In this document: piece by piece, positions 1 through 5,135 of the stretch | Layout: the number at the start of each line of letters is the position of its first letter | Numbering within the stretch: position 1 is the first letter of the stretch | Origin: Clostridiaceae bacterium | GTDB taxonomy: Bacteria; Bacillota; Clostridia; Oscillospirales; Acutalibacteraceae | DNA length: 5,135 nucleotides | Direction of reading: 5' to 3' | Assembly: GCA_904502215.1 (NCBI GenBank) | Contig: CAJGDQ010000081.1 | Location: forward strand, 1-5,135 | Notes under the pieces: generated by a model | Told to the model about the DNA's origin: nothing | Database searches by the model: none | What the model saw: the letters and a program-made list of their open reading frames with translations, nothing else | Program-made: the position numbers and the translations under genes

Positions 1-159
1 AGGGACGAAACTCTGCTTGAAAGTGGTATGATAATGACGGTTGAGCCGGGAATTTATCTTGAAAATGAGTTCGGCGTTAGAATTGAGGATTTGGTGCTGA
101 TAACCGAAGATGGTTTCGAAAATTTAACCAAAAGCCCCAAAGAGCTTATAATAATATAA
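1..159 (+). CDS. M24 family metallopeptidase (Xaa-Pro aminopeptidase type), C-terminal end only
   Basis: The left edge of the window is in frame and gives the last 52 residues before a TAA stop at 157-159. Visible residues include the M24 'pita-bread' fold signatures MTVEPGIY (residues 12-19) and FGVRIED (24-30). By analogy with E. coli PepP, Glu15 and Glu29 of this fragment would be the last two ligands of the dinuclear metal centre. The tail LTKSPKELI is typical of the Xaa-Pro aminopeptidase (M24B) branch, cytosolic enzymes that remove an N-terminal residue preceding proline. The upstream Asp, Asp and His ligands lie outside the window, so PepP-like and PepQ (prolidase)-like assignments cannot be separated. 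It is convergent with the transporter gene to its right and shares a terminator with it. Family call is secure; exact substrate is not. Confidence 0.88.
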   Translation, partial: RDETLLESGMIMTVEPGIYLENEFGVRIEDLVLITEDGFENLTKSPKELIII

Positions 160-187
160 AAAATCGAGGATTACTCCTCGATTTTTT
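159..187. terminator. Shared bidirectional intrinsic terminator
   Basis: A perfect inverted repeat (AAAATCGAGGA, loop TTAC, TCCTCGATTTT) carries a T-run after it on the plus strand and another after it on the minus strand. It can therefore end both the M24 peptidase transcript and the convergent transporter transcript. It begins at the last base of the peptidase stop codon, and its loop contains the TAA stop (171-173, complement) of the minus-strand gene, whose last codons form one arm. Confidence 0.88.
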
Positions 188-1316
188 TCTTTTGTTTTAT
201 TGTGATTGCTTCTTTTAATAGGATAAAAATAACTGCACTTGTTGGAACTCCGAGAAGTGCACCTAAAACTCCGCCGATATTTCCTCCAACTAAAACCGCA
301 CTAACAACGATAACACCCGGAAGTCCCACGGCTTTGCCCACAACCTTTGGATATATAAGATTGCCTTCTATCTGTTGGAGAATAAGAACAAACAAAACGA
401 AGAACAATGCCTTTATCGGATTTGAAATAACTATAAGCAAGAAACCGATTATAACACCAACAGTTGCGCCGACAATGGGCACCAAAGAAGTAACACAAAT
501 AAGCACAGATATAACCAGGGCGTTTGGCATACCGAAAATGAGCATTCCAATATAGCAAAGAACACCAAGTATTAAGGATTCAATCAACTGACCGCCGATA
601 AAACGAGAGAAACACTCATAAGTTTTAAAGGAAATATGGTAAATAACTTGGGTTATCTTTTCGGGAACAAAGGCGTTTATCAGGCGTTTAACAAAACGTC
701 CGATTCTTTCTTTTTGAGCCAAAATATAAACCGATATAACAATGCTGAAAACGGTATCAAAAAGGCCTGAGAAAACTGAGGTTGTAATCCCAACAGCATC
801 GCCAACGATTTTGCCTGAATAGCCCGAAAGCCAATCGGTTGCAGTTTTTGCAAGCGCCGACCAGTCTATCTTAATATCCGGCAGACCCTTTTCGGCAAGG
901 TTGAATTTTTGCAAAAGGCTTTCAGCCCAATCTCTTGCAGTAACAACAAAAGAGGGAAGCTTTTCGGCAAGATAGGTTATGGTTTCAATAATATCAGGAA
1001 TAATAACCCAAATAAGAAGACTAACTATACCTAAAGCTATCAGATAGGTTAGAATTAAACATATTGGCCTTTTTAGTTTTCTTAAGAATTTCTTTTTAGA
1101 TTTATCCAAAAAGAAAAACACCTTATTTTCAAGACCGCTAAGTAAAACATTAAGCACAAATGCAATACAAAGTGCGGTGATAATCGGCGAGAAAACCGAA
1201 AAAACATTTCCTAAAATTCCAAAAAAACCGGTAAGGTTTTGAAGAATGGTGAAAATCAGCGCACCGCAAAGAATAATAAGGATTATTTTTTTAATGTTTT
1301 TTGAATTAAGTTCCAT
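171..1316 (-). CDS. AI-2E family transporter (UPF0118, PerM/TqsA/YtvI-like membrane protein)
   Basis: The product is 381 residues, normal for the family, and almost wholly hydrophobic. Apparent membrane segments lie at about 9-26, 36-60, 84-107, 180-199, 240-262, 266-292, 301-318 and 333-365, with a larger non-membrane stretch at about 108-178. The C-terminal signature is clear: QQIEGNLIYPKVVGKAVGLP at 314-333, followed by a glycine-rich stretch ending GALLGVPTSAV. The ATG at 1314-1316 is preceded by AGGAGA (1323-1328) with a 6-base gap, which fixes the start. Family members are inner-membrane proteins reported variously as AI-2 exporters (E. coli TqsA) or Na+(Li+)/H+ antiporters, and many have no known substrate, so the substrate here is undetermined. 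A consensus-like promoter lies at 1362-1390, so the gene is probably transcribed separately from the sodium-pump operon upstream. The last codons lie within the shared terminator hairpin. Confidence 0.92.
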   Translation of the reverse strand: MELNSKNIKKIILIILCGALIFTILQNLTGFFGILGNVFSVFSPIITALCIAFVLNVLLSGLENKVFFFLDKSKKKFLRKLKRPICLILTYLIALGIVSLLIWVIIPDIIETITYLAEKLPSFVVTARDWAESLLQKFNLAEKGLPDIKIDWSALAKTATDWLSGYSGKIVGDAVGITTSVFSGLFDTVFSIVISVYILAQKERIGRFVKRLINAFVPEKITQVIYHISFKTYECFSRFIGGQLIESLILGVLCYIGMLIFGMPNALVISVLICVTSLVPIVGATVGVIIGFLLIVISNPIKALFFVLFVLILQQIEGNLIYPKVVGKAVGLPGVIVVSAVLVGGNIGGVLGALLGVPTSAVIFILLKEAITIKQKKKIEE

Positions 1317-1322
1317 AAAATT

Positions 1323-1328
1323 TCTCCT
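1323..1328 (-). promoter_or_regulatory. Ribosome binding site of the AI-2E transporter gene
   Basis: AGGAGA lies 6 bases before the ATG at 1316. It is unusual in directly abutting the U-tract (1329-1334) of the upstream operon's terminator: transcripts stopped at that terminator end just before this site and cannot be translated into the transporter. Confidence 0.8.
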
Positions 1329-1364
1329 AAAAAATAGGCTTGCAGAAAACTCTACAAGCCTATT
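1329..1364 (-). terminator. Intrinsic terminator of the oadB-small subunit operon
   Basis: The arms 1355-1364 and 1333-1342 pair perfectly over 10 bp (AATAGGCTTG with CAAGCCTATT). After one A/C mismatch the pairing continues for 3 bp around a 4-base loop. On the minus strand the hairpin runs into six T residues (1334-1329). It lies about 29 bases past the stop of the 42-residue gene and immediately before the ribosome binding site of the transporter gene. It could also act as a readthrough control point for the transporter, but the promoter at 1362-1390 starts inside the 5' arm and would bypass it. Confidence 0.83.
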
Positions 1365-1390
1365 ATATAATATTTCCTTAATTTAGTAAA
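1362..1390 (-). promoter_or_regulatory. Predicted sigma-A promoter for the AI-2E transporter gene
   Basis: On the minus strand, a -35 element TTTACT (1385-1390) is separated by 17 bases from a perfect -10 TATAAT (1362-1367). The start point would be near 1355, giving a leader of about 40 bases to the ATG at 1316. The -10 overlaps the outer base pairs of the terminator hairpin. The region is AT-rich, so chance matches are possible, but the exact -10 and ideal spacing make it credible. Confidence 0.6.
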
Positions 1391-1393
1391 TAT

Positions 1394-1522
1394 TTATTTT
1401 TTCTCAGAAAAAATTTTATTAAGGAGAATAGTTGTGAGAATGATTGCGCCCATAACAATAAGGATACCAACCATACCTTTACCCATATATGGAAGATTTG
1501 CAATAAAGTTTTGGAAATTCAT
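1394..1522 (-). CDS. OadG-related small membrane subunit of sodium-pump decarboxylase, 42 residues
   Basis: The frame begins ATG at 1520-1522 and ends TAA at 1394-1396, encoding 42 residues. A GGGAGG-type ribosome binding site (core 1531-1535) lies 8 bases upstream. The ATG is 16 bases after the oadB stop, so the two genes are translationally close and surely co-transcribed. The peptide has an amphipathic start (MNFQNFIANLPYMGKGM), one membrane span at about 17-35 (GMVGILIVMGAIILTTILL), and a basic tail NKIFSEKK. The MGKGMVGI-to-LLN pattern resembles the N-terminal membrane anchor of OadG, the gamma subunit that assembles alpha and beta subunits in oxaloacetate decarboxylase, and short OadG-related subunits accompany OadB/GcdB genes in clostridia. 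It lacks the long linker and metal-binding tail of classical OadG. A role in stabilising the beta subunit is inference. Confidence 0.85.
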   Translation of the reverse strand: MNFQNFIANLPYMGKGMVGILIVMGAIILTTILLNKIFSEKK

Positions 1523-1538
1523 ATTATTTACCTCCCAA

Positions 1539-2705
1539 TTAACCGAAGAATTTAAGAATTAAACCGCCTGCGATAACCGAAGCGATTTGACCCGAAACAT
1601 TAACACCCATAGAGTGCATAAGCAAGAAGTTTTGAGGGTCCTCTTTAAGTCCCATCTTATGAACAATTCTGCCTGACATCGGGAATGCCGAAATTCCTGC
1701 AGCGCCAATCATAGGATTGATTTTCTTATCTTTAGGAAGGAATATGTTAAGAAGCTTTGCAAAGATAACACCGCCTGCGGTATCGAATATAAATGCGATA
1801 AGTCCAAGTCCTAAAATCATAAGGGTTTCAGGCTTCAAGAACTGAGCATAGAACATCTTGGAAGCGATTGTTATACCAAGGAAAATGGTGATAAGATTTG
1901 CAAGAACATTTTGTGCGGTATCTGAAAGGGAATTTAAAACTCCGCATTCACGGATTAAGTTACCAAACATTAAGAAACCAACAAGATATACCGATTCGGG
2001 AGCAACAAGTCCTGCAATAGCGGTAATGATAATTGGGAATAAAATCTTGGTCATCTTAGAAACGCTCTTGGCGGTATATGGCATACGGATAAGACGCTCT
2101 TTCTTAGAGGTTAAAAGCTTGATAACAGGGGGCTGAATGATGGGAACTAATGCCATATAGGAATAGGCCGCAACCATTATAGCGCCAACATACTGAGAAT
2201 TAAGCTTTTGAGCAACAACGATAGAGGTAGGACCATCAGCTGCGCCGATAATACCGATAGAAGCTGCGTCCTTTATATCGAAGAACATAGATGCCATGCA
2301 GAAGGTGAAGAAGATACCAAACTGAGCGGCGGCTCCGAAAATCATAAGCTTGGGGTTAGAGAGAAGGGGACCAAAGTCAATCATAGCACCGATACCAATG
2401 AAGAGGATAAGCGGGAACAACTCATTAGCAATACCTGCTTCAAAAAGTGTTGTCAGAGGACCTGCACTATATTGTTCATTGCCAAAAGCATCGAGAATAG
2501 GTTTGCCTGCCTCATCAACAACCTTTTGCATAACGCCCGGTAGGTTAACTAAAATCGCACCAAAACCAATTGGCAAGAGAAGGGTGGGCTCCATATCCTT
2601 TTTAATAGCAAGGTAGATAAGGATTCCGCCTATTGCCCACATAACGAGCATTTGCCAGGAGAAATTGTTGACTACATTTTCATAGAGAAACTCAATAAAA
2701 TCCAT
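1539..2705 (-). CDS. Sodium ion-translocating decarboxylase, beta subunit (OadB/GcdB/MmdB family)
   Basis: The beta subunit is the integral membrane part of biotin-dependent decarboxylases of oxaloacetate, glutaconyl-CoA or methylmalonyl-CoA. It decarboxylates carboxybiotin and exports Na+. The chosen ATG (2703-2705) gives 388 residues, the normal range for a compact member, and has AAAGGT 8 bases upstream. The Na+/proton pathway residues described in Klebsiella OadB are all recognisable: Asp157 in GAADGPTS (their Asp203), Tyr183 (Tyr229), and Asn330, Gly334, Ser339 and Arg346 in NPMIGAAGISAFPMSGR (Asn373, Gly377, Ser382, Arg389). It therefore looks functional. The acyl specificity is set by the alpha subunit, which is not in this window, nor is a biotin carrier, so the three family names cannot be separated here. 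It heads a two-gene operon with the 42-residue small subunit and is preceded by a riboswitch and terminator. A longer in-frame GTG start at 2768 lies inside the terminator hairpin and is rejected. Confidence 0.95.
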   Translation of the reverse strand: MDFIEFLYENVVNNFSWQMLVMWAIGGILIYLAIKKDMEPTLLLPIGFGAILVNLPGVMQKVVDEAGKPILDAFGNEQYSAGPLTTLFEAGIANELFPLILFIGIGAMIDFGPLLSNPKLMIFGAAAQFGIFFTFCMASMFFDIKDAASIGIIGAADGPTSIVVAQKLNSQYVGAIMVAAYSYMALVPIIQPPVIKLLTSKKERLIRMPYTAKSVSKMTKILFPIIITAIAGLVAPESVYLVGFLMFGNLIRECGVLNSLSDTAQNVLANLITIFLGITIASKMFYAQFLKPETLMILGLGLIAFIFDTAGGVIFAKLLNIFLPKDKKINPMIGAAGISAFPMSGRIVHKMGLKEDPQNFLLMHSMGVNVSGQIASVIAGGLILKFFG

Positions 2706-2713
2706 TTTTAACA

Positions 2714-2720
2714 ACCTTTC
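2714..2720 (-). promoter_or_regulatory. Ribosome binding site of oadB
   Basis: GAAAGGT ends 8 bases before the ATG at 2705. It decides the start at MDFIEF rather than the GTG 63 bases upstream, and it lies beyond the leader terminator, so it is transcribed only when the riboswitch allows readthrough. Confidence 0.75.
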
Positions 2721-2742
2721 GTTTTCATTAATAAAAGGGAAT

Positions 2743-2780
2743 AAAAAAAGACCTCTACTGTGCAACACAGTAAAAGTCTT
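2743..2780 (-). terminator. Riboswitch expression platform: intrinsic terminator in the oadB leader
   Basis: On the minus strand AAGACTTTTACTGTG (2780-2766) pairs with CACAGTAGAGGTCTT (2762-2748) over 15 positions, two of them G-U in RNA, across a 3-base loop. It is followed by TTTTT (2747-2743). It lies 38 bases before the oadB ATG, so it would abort transcription ahead of the gene. Its 5' arm contains the 3' strand of aptamer helix P1 (2776-2768), making the two structures mutually exclusive. Confidence 0.88.
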
Positions 2781-2858
2781 GCCATTTAATGCAAAAGCGG
2801 GTTTTAAAACCGTTTTGACGCTAATTGCAACGAAATCGCCAGCTACTCCCTTAAACTA
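2766..2858 (-). ncRNA. yybP-ykoY-type riboswitch aptamer (Mn2+ riboswitch family)
   Basis: The leader carries the family's three conserved blocks in order. They are GGAGUAGC preceded by AAG (2852-2842), GUCA (2819-2816), and GGCAAGACUU (2783-2774). Between the first two, GCU/AGC and GCGA/UUGC can form the P2 arm; after GUCA, CAAAACGG and CCGCUUUUG form a second arm with one bulged C. P1 can form from UAGU (2858-2855) with ACUG (2771-2768) and AAG (2852-2850) with CUU (2776-2774), interrupted by a UU/UU loop. Known members bind Mn2+ between the two docked loops and usually turn on Mn2+ exporters such as MntP or TerC-like proteins. Here the gene is a Na+-pump subunit, so the ligand should be treated as unproven. 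The run before AGUAG is GGG, whereas the consensus I remember has GGGG; the partner strand also has a single C, so P1 is simply shorter. The predicted transcript start near 2857 coincides with the 5' end of P1. Confidence 0.82.
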
Positions 2859-2863
2859 AAAAA

Positions 2864-2892
2864 ATAATACCACATATTTCTTTTTTTTGCAA
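2864..2892 (-). promoter_or_regulatory. Predicted sigma-A promoter of the riboswitch-oadB operon
   Basis: On the minus strand TTGCAA (2887-2892) and TATTAT (2864-2869) are separated by 17 bases. The -10 matches the consensus at five of six positions and the -35 at four. A start near 2857 puts the first transcribed bases at the beginning of aptamer helix P1, which supports the assignment. It lies just past the PFOR terminator, so the operon is insulated from PFOR transcription. Confidence 0.65.
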
Positions 2893-2902
2893 GTGGAAAA
2901 TT

Positions 2903-2935
2903 AAAAAAAGGTGTGTTCCGAAGAACACACCTTTT
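2903..2935 (-). terminator. Intrinsic terminator of the PFOR gene
   Basis: A perfect 13-bp stem (2923-2935 with 2906-2918) is closed on the minus strand by a UUCG loop between C and G, an exceptionally stable RNA tetraloop. It runs into seven T residues (2909-2903). It starts 8 bases after the PFOR stop codon. Confidence 0.93.
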
Positions 2936-2942
2936 ATAGATA

Positions 2943-5135
2943 TTACTGTTTACCGTAAAGCTCAACAAGCTTCTCGAGGTGAGCACGGCGAGCCTTAGCA
3001 GCTTCAGCTGCCTGCTCGAAGAGCTCTTCAGCACGCTCGGGGAAGGAGCGGGTGAGAGAAGAATAACGAGCTTCGTTAAGGATAAACTCTTTGTAATCCT
3101 CGGTTGCAGGCTTGCTGTCAAGACTGAAGGGGTTCTTGCCTTCTGCTTTGAGAGCAGGGTTATAACGGAACATATCCCAATAACCGCAGGCAACAGCCTT
3201 CTTCATTTCGTTCTGGCAGTTAACCATACCACCCTTAATAGAGTGCATCTCGCAAGGAGCATAGCAGATAACGATTGAAGGACCGTCATAAGCTTCAGCT
3301 TCCTTGATAGCCTTAAGTGTCTGGTTCATATCAGCGCCCATAGCGATTTGAGCAACATATACATAGCCATAAGACATAGCGATTTCAGCAAGGCTCTTCT
3401 TGTTGATTGCTTTACCTGCAGCAGCAAACTGAGCAACCTGACCAATGTTAGAAGCCTTAGAAGCCTGACCGCCTGTGTTAGAGTAAACCTCGGTATCGAA
3501 TACCATAATGTTTACATTGTCACCGGTAGCGAGAACGTGGTCAACACCGCCGAAGCCGATATCGTAAGCCCAACCGTCTCCACCGAAAATCCAAACGGAT
3601 TTCTTGCCTAAGTATTCGCTGTTAGCGATAACATCCTCGCAAAGCTCGCAAGTAGCATCCTGAGCCTTAAGAGCAGCAACTAAAGCCTTAGAAGCCTTAG
3701 AGTTCTTAACGCCATCGTTAAGGGTTGCAAGGTATTCCTCAGCAGCAGCCTTAGCCTCAGCAGAGCACTTATCAGACTCAGCAATCATCTCAACCTTAGC
3801 AATAAGGCGGTCTCTGATAGCCTTCTGACCAAGATACATACCATAACCATGCTCAGCGTTATCCTCAAAGAGTGAGTTAGCCCAAGCAGGACCCTGGCCT
3901 TCGAAGTTAACAGTGTAAGGTGAAGTTGCAGCGGGGCCGCCCCAAATGGACGAACAACCTGTTGCGTTGGAGATATACATTCTATCGCCGAACAACTGAG
4001 TAACGAGGCGAGCGTAAGCGGTTTCAGCACAGCCTGCGCATGAGCCTGAGAACTCGAGAAGGGGCTTCTTGAACTGAGAAGAAATAACGTTAGCATCAGT
4101 AGCAACGCCTTCTTTCTCGGTAACGTTAGCAACGCAGTAATCAAATACCTTCTGCTCTTCAAGCTGAGATTCCTGAGGAACCATCTTGAGAGAGTTGGTA
4201 GGACACTGACCGATACATACGCCGCATCCCATACAGTCAAGGGGAGATACGGTCATAACATAAGAGTAACCCTTATTGGTAACGAGCTTTTCTTTCTCAG
4301 CAATCTTAATGTTTGCAGGAGCAGCAGCCTTCTCCTCAGCAGATAAAGCGAAGGGACGGATAGTAGCATGTGGGCAAACGAATGCGCACTTGTTACAACC
4401 AATACAGGTTTCGTTGTTCCACTCAGGAACCATAACAGCAACGCCACGCTTCTCGTGAGCCGATGCGCCGTGCTCGAATGAGCCGTCAGCATGGTCCATA
4501 AATGCAGAAACGGGGAGAGAGTCACCGTCCATAAGAGCAACAGGCTTCATAATGCCGTCAACCATCTTGATGAGCTTGTCAGCAGACTCAGCTTTGTCAG
4601 CAACAGCGGCGTCAGTAGCATCAGCCCAGGAGCTAGGAACATCAATCTTAACATAAGCAGTTGCGCCGGCATCGATAGCCTTCTCGTTCATTTCAACGAT
4701 TTCTTTACCCTTCTTCATGAACTTCTGAGCTTTTTCCTTCATATAGCCGATAGCTTCCTCAGCAGGAAGAACCTTGGAAAGTGAGAAGAAAGCAGACTGA
4801 AGAACGGTGTTGGTGCGCTTGCCAAGACCAATTTCAGCAGCCAAGTCAATAGCGTTAACGGTATAAAGCTGAACGTTGTTCTTAGCAATATAACGCTTAG
4901 CCTCAGCAGGCATATGATGGTCTAACTCCTCAGGAGTCCACTGGCAGTTGATAAGGAATACACCGCCGGGTTTAACATCGTTAACCATCTTGTAACCCTT
5001 AATAACATAAGAGGGGTTATGGCAGGCAACGAAGTCAGCCTTATTAATATAGTAAGGACTCTTAATGGGCTTGTCACCAAAACGCAAGTGCGAAACAGTG
5101 ATACCGCCTGTTTTCTTAGAGTCATACTGGAAGTA
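2943..5135 (-). CDS. nifJ: Pyruvate:ferredoxin (flavodoxin) oxidoreductase, C-terminal 730 codons
   Basis: This enzyme oxidises pyruvate with CoA to acetyl-CoA and CO2 and reduces ferredoxin or flavodoxin in the cytoplasm. The frame is open to the right edge, so the gene is cut there; single-chain PFORs are about 1,170-1,200 residues, so roughly 450 N-terminal residues are missing. Counting from the edge, YFQYDSKKTGGITVSHLRFG is the conserved domain junction. Two ferredoxin-type [4Fe-4S] motifs follow: Cys244, 247, 250, 254 and Cys301, 304, 307, 311. The TPP-domain cluster ligands appear as Cys366 and Cys369 (SGSCAGC), Cys394 (ATGCSS) and Cys628 (YAPC). The TPP/Mg2+ motif is GDGWAYDIG (519-527) with Asp547 and Asn553 in DTEVYSNTGGQ. 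All cofactor residues expected in this part are intact. Codon choice is strongly biased, as expected for an abundant enzyme. The gene ends in its own terminator. Single-chain organisation and motif order make the call secure; the nifJ/por name choice is conventional. Confidence 0.96.
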   Translation of the reverse strand, partial: YFQYDSKKTGGITVSHLRFGDKPIKSPYYINKADFVACHNPSYVIKGYKMVNDVKPGGVFLINCQWTPEELDHHMPAEAKRYIAKNNVQLYTVNAIDLAAEIGLGKRTNTVLQSAFFSLSKVLPAEEAIGYMKEKAQKFMKKGKEIVEMNEKAIDAGATAYVKIDVPSSWADATDAAVADKAESADKLIKMVDGIMKPVALMDGDSLPVSAFMDHADGSFEHGASAHEKRGVAVMVPEWNNETCIGCNKCAFVCPHATIRPFALSAEEKAAAPANIKIAEKEKLVTNKGYSYVMTVSPLDCMGCGVCIGQCPTNSLKMVPQESQLEEQKVFDYCVANVTEKEGVATDANVISSQFKKPLLEFSGSCAGCAETAYARLVTQLFGDRMYISNATGCSSIWGGPAATSPYTVNFEGQGPAWANSLFEDNAEHGYGMYLGQKAIRDRLIAKVEMIAESDKCSAEAKAAAEEYLATLNDGVKNSKASKALVAALKAQDATCELCEDVIANSEYLGKKSVWIFGGDGWAYDIGFGGVDHVLATGDNVNIMVFDTEVYSNTGGQASKASNIGQVAQFAAAGKAINKKSLAEIAMSYGYVYVAQIAMGADMNQTLKAIKEAEAYDGPSIVICYAPCEMHSIKGGMVNCQNEMKKAVACGYWDMFRYNPALKAEGKNPFSLDSKPATEDYKEFILNEARYSSLTRSFPERAEELFEQAAEAAKARRAHLEKLVELYGKQ

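Noticed and set aside
202..555. 117-residue open frame on the plus strand opposite the transporter gene
   Set aside because: It is Pro/Thr/Ile-rich, lies wholly antisense to a clear conserved coding region and resembles no family I recognise.
2208..2616. Plus-strand open frames opposite oadB
   Set aside because: They are antisense to the most conserved part of OadB, overlap one another in different phases and have no recognisable domain.
2706..2768. In-frame 21-residue N-terminal extension of OadB from a GTG at 2766-2768
   Set aside because: The GTG and the following codons lie inside the terminator hairpin and U-tract. The extension has no ribosome binding site, and the ATG at 2705 has one at good spacing and begins like other family members.
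2871..2910. AT-rich homopolymer runs between the PFOR terminator and the oadB promoter as a possible repeat or origin element
   Set aside because: They are explained by the terminator U-tract and the promoter spacer; there are no iterated motifs or DnaA-box-like repeats.
3785..4540. Long open frames in other phases of the PFOR gene on the same strand, and others opposite it
   Set aside because: They arise from strong codon bias in a conserved gene. Their translations are low-complexity (leucine/serine-rich) with no recognisable motif.
5085..5087. TTG as a possible start of the PFOR gene
   Set aside because: The frame stays open upstream to the window edge and encodes the conserved PFOR sequence YFQYDSKKTGGITVSH, so this is an internal leucine and the gene is truncated by the window.

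Overview
The window looks like chromosomal DNA from a low-to-moderate GC, anaerobic Firmicute, probably a gut-type clostridium. The evidence is strong AGGAGG-type ribosome binding sites, short U-tract terminators after nearly every unit, pyruvate:ferredoxin oxidoreductase (PFOR), and an orphan Na+-translocating decarboxylase beta subunit followed by a tiny OadG-like membrane peptide. The species cannot be named from the sequence. No mobile element, tRNA, rRNA or CRISPR array is visible.

Layout, left to right. (1) 1-159, plus strand: the last 52 codons of an M24 metallopeptidase (Xaa-Pro aminopeptidase type). (2) 159-187: a perfect hairpin with T-runs on both sides, serving as a shared terminator for this gene and the convergent gene that follows. 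Its loop holds the neighbour's stop codon. Everything to the right is on the minus strand. (3) 171-1316: an AI-2E/UPF0118 family membrane transporter with its own predicted promoter. That promoter is interleaved with the terminator of the upstream operon. (4) 1394-2705: a two-gene operon made of the sodium-pump decarboxylase beta subunit (OadB/GcdB type) and a 42-residue OadG-related small subunit. (5) 2743-2892: the operon's control region, with a promoter, a yybP-ykoY-type (Mn2+ riboswitch family) aptamer and an intrinsic terminator. The 5' arm of the terminator contains the 3' strand of aptamer helix P1, a textbook ON/OFF switch layout. (6) 2903-2935: a strong terminator with a C(UUCG)G loop, closing PFOR. 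(7) 2943-5135: the C-terminal 730 codons of PFOR, running off the right edge.

Functionally, PFOR oxidises pyruvate to acetyl-CoA and reduces ferredoxin. OadB-type pumps use decarboxylation of a carboxybiotin carrier to export Na+. The AI-2E-family protein could be another ion or solute transporter, since some members are reported Na+(Li+)/H+ antiporters. The main item of interest is the metal-ion riboswitch in front of a sodium-pump subunit rather than a Mn2+ exporter. Its ligand, Mn2+ or possibly another cation such as Na+, cannot be decided from sequence alone. No unprecedented protein system was found; the novelty is in the regulatory architecture.
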